Assembly: GCA_000403295.2 (NCBI GenBank)
Contig: KE159609.1
Span: 987,422 to 1,051,421 of the forward strand
DNA from: Lachnospiraceae bacterium M18-1
Lineage (GTDB): Bacteria > Bacillota > Clostridia > Lachnospirales > Lachnospiraceae
Direction of reading: 5' to 3'
DNA: 64,000 bases
Below are positions 24,816-33,620 of this stretch, piece by piece (position 1 is the first letter of the stretch; each line of letters opens with the position of its first letter). Position numbers and translations under genes: made by a program. Below the pieces are notes generated by a model. It was not told the DNA's origin. It ran no database searches and saw only the letters and a program-made list of their open reading frames with translations.

Positions 24816-25054
24816 CAACTGTAGCCACAGTTGCTATTTTTGACGTTCCGGCCTTCCGGCCAGAACGCAAAAATCTGCTTGTTGGGGAGGTCTCCGCTGC
24901 CGCTCCGATCGGTGCTGGACGTGCGCCACCGACGCACAGCACCCCCAAACCCGGCTTCGGGCCAACTTGGCCCGAAATGTCAGCGTCGCTTTGCTCCTTA
25001 TATTAGCTTGAGGTTATAAAAATAGCAGAGGCTCATTATAATCCCCTGCTATTT
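24816..25054. other. GC-rich run of five hairpins in AT-rich island
   Basis: The 336-bp gap after the XRE gene holds consecutive inverted repeats: CAACTGT-AGCC-ACAGTTG (24816-24833), GTTC...GAAC with GGCC repeats (24845-24866), GGTGCTG...CAGCACC (24911-24943), TTCGGGCCAA-C-TTGGCCCGAA (24956-24976) and AAATAGCAG...CTGCTATTT (25020-25054). The fourth recurs in weaker form at 26434-26454. Composition is far more GC-rich than its surroundings. It could be an origin-of-transfer or end remnant of a conjugative element. No convincing gene is seen; a short frame over it is low-complexity. Confidence 0.5.
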
Positions 25055-25083
25055 CTGTACTAACATAATAAGTTGATTTTTTG

Positions 25084-25112
25084 AAAAACTCTCAACGTCA
25101 TTGAGAGTTTTT
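25084..25112 (-). terminator. Terminator of YhcG-type nuclease gene
   Basis: AAAAACTCTCAA (25084-25095) pairs exactly with TTGAGAGTTTTT (25101-25112). The stop codon lies in the loop. On the minus strand a T run follows. Confidence 0.75.
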
Positions 25113-26105
25113 ATCCTCATCCACCATTTCCGTTAATTCCTCAAGTTTCTTTTGTAAGATTTCCTTGCTGATTAGTTTTGTCCTATATTCGGAAATCATG
25201 GTTGGACTCATATTCCGGCTCAGGGCATATTCAACAACGTCCTCGTCCTTACTCTTGCAAAGAATAATGCCAACGCTGGGATTTTCGTGGGGCTTCTTTA
25301 CATCCCGGTCTAACGCTTCAAGATAAAACTGCATTTTTCCCAAGTATTCCGGTTTGAAATCATCAATTTTCAACTCAATTGCAACAAGGCATTGTAGCTC
25401 CCTATGAAAAAAGATTAAATCCGTATAAAAGTCGTTCTTTCCTACTTGAAGATGATATTCTTCTCCCATAAAAATAAAATCCCTGCCAATTTCCAGTAAA
25501 AATTTTTTCATGTTCTTCAAAATGGCCTTTTTCAAATCATATTCCCTATAAGGCTCGGGCAAGTCTAAAAACTCCAACATATACATGTCCCTGATTATGT
25601 TCGCAGACGCAGCATGGGATATGGTGGAAGGCGCTTTACCGTCTGATAGCATTAAACGCTCATAATATCCGCTGTCAATTTGCCGTTCCAGTTCTTTTGC
25701 TTTATACTTTTCACGAGAGGCCAGCTTCAAATAGAATAATCTCTCTGCATCCGATTTTGTCTTTGACATGATATGCAAATTATTTGACCATGTATTTTCT
25801 CTTAGCAGAGTTCCTAACTCTGGCTTGTCACAATAAGTTTCAAAGAACTGCTTCATGCGCCAGATATTCTGTGGGGAATAGCCTCTAATCCCTGGTTCCT
25901 GCGTCAGAATGTATTCAGAAAGTGCCTTTACGGTAGAACGTCCCCAGCCATCCTGTACGGCCTTATTGGAAACAAATTCTCCAATTCCCCAATAAAGGTC
26001 AATCATTGTGGCATTCACTTGATAGGTAGCTTTCCGGCGGGCATCTGCTATCATTTGCAGAATGGCATGAAAATCACTTTGATAGTTTAATGCTAAATCG
26101 TCCAT
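25098..26105 (-). CDS. YhcG/DUF1016 PDDEXK nuclease family protein
   Basis: A 335-residue protein. The N-terminal DUF1016 part shows NATMIDLYWGIGEFVSNK and GIRGYSPQNIWRMKQFFETY. The C-terminal part is a PD-(D/E)XK nuclease-like fold (DFYTDLIFFHRELQCLVAIELKIDDFKPEYLGKMQFYL), with the catalytic D, E and K visible as DL...AIELKI. Relatives are linked to mobile DNA and possibly to defence or toxin functions. It is a single-gene unit with its own terminator. Confidence 0.85.
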   Translation of the reverse strand: MDDLALNYQSDFHAILQMIADARRKATYQVNATMIDLYWGIGEFVSNKAVQDGWGRSTVKALSEYILTQEPGIRGYSPQNIWRMKQFFETYCDKPELGTLLRENTWSNNLHIMSKTKSDAERLFYLKLASREKYKAKELERQIDSGYYERLMLSDGKAPSTISHAASANIIRDMYMLEFLDLPEPYREYDLKKAILKNMKKFLLEIGRDFIFMGEEYHLQVGKNDFYTDLIFFHRELQCLVAIELKIDDFKPEYLGKMQFYLEALDRDVKKPHENPSVGIILCKSKDEDVVEYALSRNMSPTMISEYRTKLISKEILQKKLEELTEMVDEDKNSQ

Positions 26106-26608
26106 ACATTTCCCTCGTTCCGATAGTCTGTTGGGATAATTATATCATGGAATATGCTCAGGATGAAGATATATTTTTCCATTTAGAAAATATGTTATAC
26201 CAGCTTAGTTTAAATTTTAATACCTTAGTGTTACGAAATACTCCATAAAACAAGAGGCAAAGGTATAAAAATACTCAGCCTTTGGAAACCACGCAGATAA
26301 TGCTTGAAACTAAACGGCTTCTATACGGCCAAATCGTAACAGCCATACTCCCTTTTTAATCATTTTTACCAGCTGGAAAAGAATATTTGGTTGATAATTC
26401 AAATACGTCAGTGTCATATTCAGCTTATCGACCTTCGGGCCAGCTTGGCTCGAAGCTGGAGCATGTAATCATTACATTTCAGAAAAATGAAACACCGCTC
26501 TTTGGAAGAGCGGTAGAAGTTGTAGGTTGGCAGTCCATTTTTATTGTAATCCTTTGTACACTGAAGCAAGTGAGAAAATTTATAGAAAAATATTTGGAGG
26601 TGTGATAG
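26106..26608. other. Degraded intergenic region
   Basis: No intact gene is supported. It contains a perfect hairpin ACCGCTCTT-TGG-AAGAGCGGT (about 26491-26511), and TTCGGGCCAGCTTGGCTCGAA (26434-26454), a decayed copy of the hairpin at 24956-24976. A 72-codon frame at 26387-26605 covers these hairpins and ends in LKQVRKFIEKYLEV just before a HicB-like fragment; that tail may be the end of a decayed HicA, but the evidence is thin. Confidence 0.4.
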
Positions 26609-26707
26609 ATGGGGGCAAAGTATGGAGTGATTATTTGGTGGAGTAAGGAAGACGGCTGTTATTTAGCAGAGGTCCCTGAACCTAAAGGGCGTTTGGCGTA
26701 TGCTTGA
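26609..26707 (+). pseudogene. HicB-like antitoxin fragment
   Basis: ATG at 26609 with TTGGAGG upstream encodes only 32 residues, YGVIIWWSKEDGCYLAEVPE being the HicB N-terminus. The frame then reads PKGRLAYA and stops, where HicB normally continues (P-G-C/H...G-E-T). It is a truncated relic. Confidence 0.7.
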
Positions 26708-26728
26708 CAAAAAAGAAAGAGGTTGCCA

Positions 26729-27079
26729 ATGGGAGAGATTACAAAGACAAATACACCTTATGAACAAGCTATGAGTAATAGAGAAAGAATCGTGCAGCTT
26801 TTAGATATCATACCTGATTATAAAATAGGGTATGTCCTGGCATATGTCCAGGGAATAGCAGCAGATGAAGAGGCAGATGATACTTTTTGTCAAAGGATGG
26901 TTGAGGACTATGAAAATGATTCCGATCCTAAAAAAGACAAAACATATACACTTGAAGAGTGTATGAAAGAATGGGGGATTTCAGAAAAAATACGAAATGA
27001 CGAGACCATAGAGGCCATGCAGGAATTGGAAAACGGAGGATGGGATAATAGCCATTACGGTTTATTATCCCTTTTTTAA
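26729..27079 (+). pseudogene. Antitoxin-like protein without toxin, altered C-terminus
   Basis: A 116-residue acidic protein. Its central part (MSNRERIVQLLDIIPDYKI, AYVQGIAADEEAD) and ETIEAMQELENGG match the antitoxin at 21229, with an extra middle segment (CQRMVEDYENDSDPKKD, YTLEECMKEWGI). After ENGG the frame runs into a terminator hairpin (WDNSHYGLLSLF) instead of the normal tail, and no YafQ toxin follows. Start at the ATG at 26729 (AAAGAGG upstream). It is probably a remnant of a second toxin-antitoxin module. Confidence 0.6.
27042..27077 (+). terminator. Rho-independent terminator
   Basis: GGGATAATA (27042-27050) pairs with TATTATCCC (27063-27071), followed by TTTTTT. It overlaps the end of the antitoxin-like frame. 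Confidence 0.75.
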
Positions 27080-27249
27080 TGCAATATTCTTATATGCAAA
27101 TAAAAGCATTCTTGAAGAGGAATATAAGCAAATGGAACGGCTTGTATCAAATGGCAAAATATTTTTTTCCCAACAGGCAATCATCCCGCTATATTATCAA
27201 ATCCAGAGAAGTTCGCAGATATTGTAAAAGATTTTTTCATTTATAGAAA
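27080..27249 (+). other. Open fragment of unrecognised coding sequence
   Basis: A frame in a different phase from the antitoxin-like gene stays open from 27039 to TAA at 27225 and reads NKSILEEEYKQMERLVSNGK and IFFSQQAIIPLYYQ. It has no start or ribosome site and may be a relic. I do not recognise it. Confidence 0.3.
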
Positions 27250-27278
27250 TTGACAAAGCTCATTACACATATTATAAT
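27250..27278 (+). promoter_or_regulatory. Consensus promoter of TetR gene
   Basis: TTGACA (27250-27255), 17-base spacer, TATAAT (27273-27278): a perfect sigma-A promoter followed directly by palindromic repeats. Confidence 0.8.
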
Positions 27279-27325
27279 TCATTTATATAAATCATTTATA
27301 TAAATGAATTATATAAATGAATTAT
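27279..27325 (+). promoter_or_regulatory. Palindromic operator repeats before TetR gene
   Basis: TTCATTTATATAAAT is followed by CATTTATATAAATG and ATTATATAAATGAATTA: several overlapping copies of the palindrome ATTTATATAAAT between the -10 box and the ribosome site. This is the expected position for self-repression by the TetR-family protein. Confidence 0.65.
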
Positions 27326-27339
27326 AAGGAGGGCGGATA

Positions 27340-27903
27340 ATGCCAAAACAAAGAATTACAAAAAAAATGGTTGTCAATGCCGCTTTTGAAATTGCGAGAA
27401 AGAGCGGCATGGAGCAGGTTATGGTAAAAAATATTGCAGAAAAAATAGGATGCTCTGTACAGCCTATTTATAGCTATTGTAAAAACATGGATGGTTTACG
27501 GCAAGATGTGATTGAACAGGTTAATCATTTTATACAGGAATATGTGGCGGCTCATGTTAATAAAGATGATTTGTTTCGCAGTATGGGAAAATCATATATT
27601 CAGTTAGCAAAAGAAGAACCTGATCTATTTAAGATTTTTATTTTACACCAACGGGAAGGAATTTCTTCATTAAATGATTTGTACCAATCGGAAGCTAATC
27701 CGCAGATCGCAGAATTTATTGCTGATGAATTGCATATTAGCGCGGCACAGGCGAAACAGTTACATTTGAACATGATGATCTATACGATTGGCATTGGCAC
27801 TATCTTTTCTGTGACAACGCCGGGAATTTCAACAGATGAAATATATACACAACAAGAAGCTGCCTATGAAGCGTTTTTGAAACAAGCGCTAGAGCGCGTT
27901 TGA
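27340..27903 (+). CDS. TetR/AcrR-family transcriptional regulator
   Basis: A 187-residue regulator with an N-terminal HTH (MVVNAAFEIARKSGMEQVMVKNIAEKIGCSVQPIYSYCKNM) and a TetR_C-type helical ligand domain (DLFKIFILHQREGISS). Start at the ATG at 27340 after AAGGAGGGCGG. It precedes a flavodoxin gene (130 bp gap) and an ABC transporter, which it may regulate; that is inference from order. Confidence 0.88.
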   Translation: MPKQRITKKMVVNAAFEIARKSGMEQVMVKNIAEKIGCSVQPIYSYCKNMDGLRQDVIEQVNHFIQEYVAAHVNKDDLFRSMGKSYIQLAKEEPDLFKIFILHQREGISSLNDLYQSEANPQIAEFIADELHISAAQAKQLHLNMMIYTIGIGTIFSVTTPGISTDEIYTQQEAAYEAFLKQALERV

Positions 27904-28036
27904 AAATTCATTCTTACAATCTGCCGCCTTGCTGATGAAAAAGAAAACAGGAATCATACTTGTATATGTAAGATGCCATTGAAAACGCATTACAAAGCAA
28001 AACCCGATCCAATAGTTTTGCAGAAAGGAATCGATG

Positions 28037-28564
28037 ATGAAAAAGGGAATTATTGTTTACCAATCCAAGTACGGGGCAACAAAGAAATATGCCGAATGGC
28101 TTAAAAATATGACAGATTTTTATTGTGTAGAAATATCAAAAGCTATGGCAGATGAAGTAACACAATATGAAACAGTCATATTGTGCGGCGGAATATATGC
28201 TTCGGGAATAGCAGGATTATCATTTTTGGAAAAGAACATTGATAAATTCAAGAAAAAGAAGATCGCTATATTGTGTGTTGGTGCGTCTCCTTATGATGAA
28301 AGTGCATTTGCAGAAATTAAGGAGCGTAATCTGACGAGGGATTTAAAAAATATTCCGCTTTTTTATGGGAGAGGCTCATGGAATGAAAGTAAAATGAAAT
28401 TCATGGATCGAACTTTATGCAAAATGTTACAAAAATCTGTAGCTAAAAAGGACCCAAGTACATATGAACCGTGGATGAAAGCTCTTATGTGTGCAAAAGG
28501 ACAAAATTGCGATTGGACAGATAAGAAGTATTTAGTTCCATTATTAGAGTATTTGGAAAATTAG
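28037..28564 (+). CDS. Flavodoxin-domain protein
   Basis: A 175-residue flavodoxin-like protein: FMN phosphate loop QSKYGATKKYAEWL near the start, CGGIYASGIAGLSFL, and CVGASPYDESA. Length and pattern resemble the HemG/menaquinone-dependent flavodoxin group often called flavodoxin domain protein. Two adjacent ATG codons (28034 and 28037) are possible starts. It probably mediates electron transfer or a stress-linked oxidoreduction. Co-regulation with the TetR gene is likely. Confidence 0.82.
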   Translation: MKKGIIVYQSKYGATKKYAEWLKNMTDFYCVEISKAMADEVTQYETVILCGGIYASGIAGLSFLEKNIDKFKKKKIAILCVGASPYDESAFAEIKERNLTRDLKNIPLFYGRGSWNESKMKFMDRTLCKMLQKSVAKKDPSTYEPWMKALMCAKGQNCDWTDKKYLVPLLEYLEN

Positions 28565-28701
28565 ATATGGGTATAAAAAACTAAAAAAAATATGAATTTT
28601 AGAAAATATGAGTTTTTATATGTTATAATTAAAAAACATATGGAGATACAAAAAATAAAAAAGAATGCACTACTTTTTTATAAAACGAGAGGAATTGACT
28701 T

Positions 28702-29406
28702 ATGGCAGAGTTTGTTCAACTGGAAAATATCACAAAAGTATACAAGATGGGCGAGGTAGAGATCCGGGCTGTGGACGGGATTGATTTTGCTATTAAAAAA
28801 GGAGAGTTCGTGGTGATCGTAGGACCCAGCGGAGCAGGAAAGACGACGGTCCTGAATATCCTGGGCGGGATGGACACCGCAACCACAGGAAGGATCACGG
28901 TGGACGGAGAGGACATTACCAGATATAATGAGCGGCAGCTTACCGGATACAGGAGAAATGACATTGGATTTGTATTTCAGTTCTATAATCTGGTCCCGAA
29001 CCTGACGGCAAAAGAGAATGTGGAGCTTGCGCTGCAGATCTGTAAGGAACCTCTGGATGCGCAGAGGGTATTGGAGGATGTGGGGCTGGGAGACCGCCTG
29101 GATAATTTCCCGGCACAGCTTTCCGGAGGAGAACAGCAGCGAGTATCTATTGCCCGGGCGCTGGCAAAGAATCCCAAACTACTGCTGTGCGATGAACCTA
29201 CCGGGGCGCTGGATTACAATACTGGGAAGGCGATACTCAAGCTTTTGCAGGATATGTGCAGGGAAAAAGGTATGACAGTGATCGTGATCACTCATAATTC
29301 TGCACTGGCGCCGATGGCGGACCGCCTGATCAAGATCAAAAACGGAAAGATCTCCAGTATGGAGACCAATGCGCATCCACTGTCAATCGACCTGATTGAG
29401 TGGTAG
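28702..29406 (+). CDS. ABC transporter ATP-binding protein (MacB/LolD type)
   Basis: A 234-residue ATPase: Walker [11 protein letters not shown]-loop [21 protein letters not shown], signature [19 protein letters not shown], Walker [13 protein letters not shown], switch His in [16 protein letters not shown]. This pattern is that of the MacB/LolD/FtsE group whose permeases are FtsX-like. The permease gene follows 145 bp downstream. Strong GAGAGGAATTGACTT site. Confidence 0.92.
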   Translation: MAEFVQLENITKVYKMGEVEIRAVDGIDFAIKKGEFVVIVGPSGAGKTTVLNILGGMDTATTGRITVDGEDITRYNERQLTGYRRNDIGFVFQFYNLVPNLTAKENVELALQICKEPLDAQRVLEDVGLGDRLDNFPAQLSGGEQQRVSIARALAKNPKLLLCDEPTGALDYNTGKAILKLLQDMCREKGMTVIVITHNSALAPMADRLIKIKNGKISSMETNAHPLSIDLIEW

Positions 29407-29550
29407 GATGCTTCTGAAAGCGGGTATTCCGGCTGTCCGCTGCCGCAGGCAAATTGGCAGGCCAGGCGGCAGGGCGCTGCTGGTGATCTGTAACCATTGG
29501 CAGGATATCAGGACAAATTATGAAAAAAAGAAAAACGGCAGGTTTTACAT

Positions 29551-32500
29551 ATGGGTAAAAAAGCATTAAGAAAAGATTTTTTCATGGAAATCAAAACCAG
29601 CTTGGGAAGGTTCATGTCGATTTTTTTCATTGTGGCTATCGGAGTTGCCTTTTTTTCAGGTATACGGGCAGCGGAACCGGACATGCGGTATTCGGGGGAC
29701 GCTTATTTTGACGAAAAGAAGCTGTTTGACATCCAGGTGATGAGCACGCTCGGGCTCACAGGGGATGACGTCCGGGCATTGAAAAAAGTTGACGGGATTG
29801 AGAAAGTAGAATACGGCTATTCCGTAGATGCGCTTTGTCTGGTGAATGACAGCCGGCAGGCGGTACATATCATGTCCATTCTCCCTTCCATGAATCTGCT
29901 GACCGTGGAAGAGGGCAGGCTTCCGGAGAAAAAGGATGAATGCGCGGTGGATGTGGATTATCTTTCAGCCAGCGGATACAAGATCGGTGACAAGATTACA
30001 GTCACCTCCGGAACGGATGACGCGATCACGGAGAGTCTTTCGGTAGATACATTTACCATTGTGGGAACGGTCAGTAGTCCCTGTTATATTGGATTCCACA
30101 GAGGAAGTACGACCATCGGCACCGGAAATATTGCCGGTTTTATCAGTGTGCCAAAAGAAAGCTTTGCGATGGATATCTACACAGAGATCTATGCATCGGT
30201 GGAGGGTGCAGCCGATCTGCTGGCATTTACGGATTCCTATACGGATCGTGTGGAGGAAGTGAAGGAGCATGTTGAAGATATCCGAAAAGAGCGGGAGGAA
30301 GCACGGTATCAGGAGATCATAGACGAGGCAAACGAAGAGCTGGATGACGCAAAAAAAGAACTCGCGGATGGGAAGAAAGAAGCTGAGAAAGAACTTGGAG
30401 ATGCCAAAAAGAAGCTGGACGACGGGAGAAAGCAGCTGAATGACGGAAAAAAGAAGATCAGCGATTCCGAAGCTGAGCTGGAAAAAGCCAGGGCAGATCT
30501 GATCTCCGGCCAGGGTGAAGTGGACCGGAACCGGGCCGAATTGAATCGGCAGAACAATCTTCTGAATGAAAAAATAGAGGAATACAACCAGCATGTGGAG
30601 GAATATAACGGACAGCTGGACGAGTATAACAAGAAGCTGGCGGAGTTTAACCAACAGCTGGATGAATTTAATGAAAAGAAGGAAGCATTCTACGAGAAAA
30701 AGCAGGAGTATGAACAGGGAAGAGAGGAATATGAGCGGGGACTGAAGGAATATAACAGCAATAAGCAGCTTCTGAAAGAGAAGGGTGCAGAGCTGGATGT
30801 GGGCTTCCGTGCGGTGGAGGACGGTTTTGCAAAACTGGAGACAGGAGTCAATGAACTGAACGGAGCCAAGGCGCAGTATGACGGGCTGAAGGTACAGTAT
30901 GATGCGCTCATTGCCGGAGGTGCGGCGGATGATGCCGTGCTGGCAGAAATGGCGGCTGCGCTGCAGGACCTGGCGGGTCAGATTGCCGAAGGAGAAGCAC
31001 AGATCAGCGCGACTCAGACCTACCTTCAAAATACGCAGGCCCAGCTGGAAGCAGGAAAGATTGAATTAGAGAACGGCTGGACCCAGTTAGAAGCAGGAAA
31101 AGCGGAGCTGGATGCGGCAGGCCCTAAGCTGGAGGAGGCCAGGATTCAGATTGAAGCCGCCCAGGCTCAGATTGATGAAGCTCAGGCTCAGTTTGACGAG
31201 GGGCAGGCCCAGCTGGATGATGGAGACCGCCAGCTGAAGGATGCCAAAGCCCAGCTGGATGATGCCCTGGCTCAGCTGGAGGATGGGAAAAAGCAGATCC
31301 AATCCGGAAGGGATCAGCTGGACGCCGCCCAGGCTGAGATTAATGACGGCTGGTATCAGTTGGAGCAGGGGCAGATCAAGCTTGCAGATGCACGCACAGA
31401 GCTTGCGGAGAAAGAACAGGAACTGGCAGATGCCGAGAAGAAATATCAGGAGGCAAAAGAGGAAGCGGAAGACGAGATTGCGGACGGGGAAAAGAAGATT
31501 CTGGATGCGGAGGATGAGATCAGTAAGATCGAACATGCAAAATGGTACATCAATGACCGAAACGATCTTCCGGAGCATGCCGGATATGGGGAAAATGCGG
31601 ACCGTATGCGTGCGATCGGAGAGGTGTTTCCCGTGCTGTTCTTCCTGGTGGCAGCCCTGATCAGCCTGACCACCATGACCCGTATGGTGGAGGAACAGCG
31701 GACCCAGATCGGGACCCTGAAAGCGCTTGGATATGAACGGCATTCCATCGCGGGAAAATATCTTGGATATGCCTGCCTGGCTACAGTGACCGGAAGTATT
31801 GTGGGCGTGCTGTTCGGGGAAAAAGCGTTTCCTTATATCATCATTACGGCCTATGGGATCATGTACGAACATATTCCCAACGTAGTGATTCCGTATGACA
31901 TCTATTATGCAGTGATGGCATCGGCGGCGGCTCTGGCATGTACACTGCTTGCGACTATTTTTTCCTGCTACCGGGAACTTCGTGAGCAGTCGGCTGAACT
32001 GATGCGCCCGCCTGCGCCGAAGCAGGGAAAGCGGGTCTTACTGGAAAGAGTCCCATTTATCTGGAGACGGCTGAATTTTACATGGAAGGCAACGATACGG
32101 AATCTGATCCGGTATAAGAAGCGGTTCTTTATGACAATCTTTGGGATTGGCGGATGTATGGCCCTGCTGCTGGTTGGTTTCGGCCTGAAAGATTCCATTT
32201 TTGACATTGGATTTCTGCAGTATCATGAACTGCAGATTTATGATGGAGATATCATTTTAAATGAGGACGCGTCCACAAAAGAAAAAAAGCAGGCATTTGA
32301 GATGCTGGACAAAGACCCACGGGTGGAAAAGACGGAGCTGAACCTGCTCAAACAGGTGACAATCAGCAGCGAGAGCGGAAAAAAGGACGTATATCTGAAC
32401 GTACCGGAGAATACGGAACTGTTTTCGCAATTTGTGATCCACAGGGACAGGATCACAGAAGAGGTCTATACCCTGCACGACGAGGGTGTGATCCTGACGG

Positions 32501-33216
32501 AAAAAATGGCGAAGCAGCTGCAGGTACAGGCGGGGGATACGATTCGGATCAAGGACGACGCCAAAGGGGAGATCGAAGTCAAGATTTCCTCGATCTGCGA
32601 GAATTATATGGAGCATTACCTCTATATGACTCCGGACCTTTATGAGGAAGTCCATGGAAGGGCGCCGGAATACAATTCCATCTACTTTATCATGAAAGAG
32701 GGAAAAGAGCAGGAGCTGGAGGATGTAGGCGAGTCCGTATTAAAGGAAAAAGGCGCTTTGAGCGCAAGCTATACGAAGGACATAGAGGAACAGCTGGACG
32801 ATATGCTCGTGAGTCTGAATATCGTCATGGTAGTGCTGGTGATCTCGGCGGGAATGCTGGCGTTTGTGGTGCTGTATAATCTGAACAATATCAATATCAC
32901 GGAGCGCAAGCGGGAACTGGCCACTTTGAAGGTGCTGGGCTTCTATCCCGGCGAGGTGGCCCAGTATGTATACCGGGAAAATGTGATCCTCACGGTGCTT
33001 GGCTCGTTTGCCGGGATGGTGCTTGGAAAATTGCTGCATCAGTTTGTCATTGTGACAGTGGAAATCGATTCGGCCATGTTTGGAAGAAATATCGACGTCA
33101 GCAGCTTTATCTATGGATTTGTGATCACCGTCGGGTTCTCTGCATTTGTAAACGGCGTGATGTATTTTAAGTTAAAGAAGATTAATATGGTAGAATCTTT
33201 GAAAAGTGTAGAGTGA
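29551..33216 (+). CDS. FtsX-like ABC permease with long coiled-coil domain
   Basis: A 1221-residue permease. An N-terminal membrane segment (FMSIFFIVAIGVAFFSGI) is followed by a MacB-like external domain. Residues about 245-675 form a huge alpha-helical coiled coil full of heptad-type repeats (ELDDAKKELADGKKEAEKEL; AQAQIDEAQAQFDEGQAQLD). Then three membrane segments (VFPVLFFLVAALISLTTM ...), a second MacB-like domain with YLYMTPDLYEEV, and a last set of three segments (NIVMVVLVISAGMLAFVVL ...). Duplicated FtsX core domains suggest a single-chain permease. The coiled coil should project outside. Export substrate or signalling role is unknown. Confidence 0.9.
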   Translation: MGKKALRKDFFMEIKTSLGRFMSIFFIVAIGVAFFSGIRAAEPDMRYSGDAYFDEKKLFDIQVMSTLGLTGDDVRALKKVDGIEKVEYGYSVDALCLVNDSRQAVHIMSILPSMNLLTVEEGRLPEKKDECAVDVDYLSASGYKIGDKITVTSGTDDAITESLSVDTFTIVGTVSSPCYIGFHRGSTTIGTGNIAGFISVPKESFAMDIYTEIYASVEGAADLLAFTDSYTDRVEEVKEHVEDIRKEREEARYQEIIDEANEELDDAKKELADGKKEAEKELGDAKKKLDDGRKQLNDGKKKISDSEAELEKARADLISGQGEVDRNRAELNRQNNLLNEKIEEYNQHVEEYNGQLDEYNKKLAEFNQQLDEFNEKKEAFYEKKQEYEQGREEYERGLKEYNSNKQLLKEKGAELDVGFRAVEDGFAKLETGVNELNGAKAQYDGLKVQYDALIAGGAADDAVLAEMAAALQDLAGQIAEGEAQISATQTYLQNTQAQLEAGKIELENGWTQLEAGKAELDAAGPKLEEARIQIEAAQAQIDEAQAQFDEGQAQLDDGDRQLKDAKAQLDDALAQLEDGKKQIQSGRDQLDAAQAEINDGWYQLEQGQIKLADARTELAEKEQELADAEKKYQEAKEEAEDEIADGEKKILDAEDEISKIEHAKWYINDRNDLPEHAGYGENADRMRAIGEVFPVLFFLVAALISLTTMTRMVEEQRTQIGTLKALGYERHSIAGKYLGYACLATVTGSIVGVLFGEKAFPYIIITAYGIMYEHIPNVVIPYDIYYAVMASAAALACTLLATIFSCYRELREQSAELMRPPAPKQGKRVLLERVPFIWRRLNFTWKATIRNLIRYKKRFFMTIFGIGGCMALLLVGFGLKDSIFDIGFLQYHELQIYDGDIILNEDASTKEKKQAFEMLDKDPRVEKTELNLLKQVTISSESGKKDVYLNVPENTELFSQFVIHRDRITEEVYTLHDEGVILTEKMAKQLQVQAGDTIRIKDDAKGEIEVKISSICENYMEHYLYMTPDLYEEVHGRAPEYNSIYFIMKEGKEQELEDVGESVLKEKGALSASYTKDIEEQLDDMLVSLNIVMVVLVISAGMLAFVVLYNLNNINITERKRELATLKVLGFYPGEVAQYVYRENVILTVLGSFAGMVLGKLLHQFVIVTVEIDSAMFGRNIDVSSFIYGFVITVGFSAFVNGVMYFKLKKINMVESLKSVE
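30283..31576 (+). repeat. Degenerate repeats encoding the permease coiled coil
   Basis: About 430 codons of heptad-like Ala/Gln/Glu/Lys/Asp-rich sequence, including DNA-level degenerate repeats such as CAGGCCCAGCTGGA variants around 31040-31280. Confidence 0.7.
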
Positions 33217-33317
33217 TCCTGAATCACGGCTAAAATACAAAAAACATGGGAAAGATTTCACAAAAGAAACATATCTTTTTCGTATACTAATCTAAAATTG
33301 TAAACGCAGAAAAATCT

Positions 33318-33511
33318 CCAGCTGTGCGGTTGGATACTCTAAAGAGTATCCAACCCATTCATCTATTCGCAAAATCCGTGCTAACGCACTCTTGTGTCTG
33401 CTGACGCAGCCACATTTTGCTCATTAATAAATGGGTTGCTAATCCGACAGGTCATTTCCATTGCAATAAATTGCATGTAAACGACCTGTCGGATTGCAAC
33501 CGCACAGCTGG
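33318..33511 (+). repeat. Highly structured non-coding element, copy 1
   Basis: A 15-bp perfect closing stem (CCAGCTGTGCGGTTG, 33318-33332, with 33497-33511) encloses three arms: a 10-bp perfect hairpin (33330-33339/33344-33353); a branched arm closed by CAACCCATT/AATGGGTTG (33351-33359/33430-33438) containing GCAAAAT/ATTTTGC and two 4-bp hairpins with TAAC or TGAC loops; and a 13-bp perfect hairpin AATCCGACAGGTC (33441-33453/33483-33495). Almost every base is in a stem. Further hairpins (33546-33580, GCACGTAA type) follow. The 3' end CTGTCGGATTGCAACCGCAC reappears at 36022. It lies between the permease and regulator genes. Confidence 0.8.
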
Positions 33512-33620
33512 AAAAATCTTGTGAACGATTTTTTCATGCAGCGCACGTAAGAGCTTTATAGTAACTTTTACGTGCTCAGCTATAAAAATACGGCACCGCA
33601 GGAAAAAGGAGAATTGCCCT

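Noticed and set aside
24803..25019. Two short frames over the GC-rich hairpin block
   Set aside because: They arise from GC-rich repeats, have no ribosome site and contain low-complexity Pro/Ala sequence.
24954..26454. TTCGGGCCAACTTGGCCCGAA pair as ends of one transposon
   Set aside because: The two copies are in unclear orientation (palindromes) and enclose only a DUF1016 gene without transposase; kept only as a repeat.
29965..31872. Long antisense frames over the permease coiled coil
   Set aside because: They follow from the biased codon pattern of the coiled coil on the plus strand.
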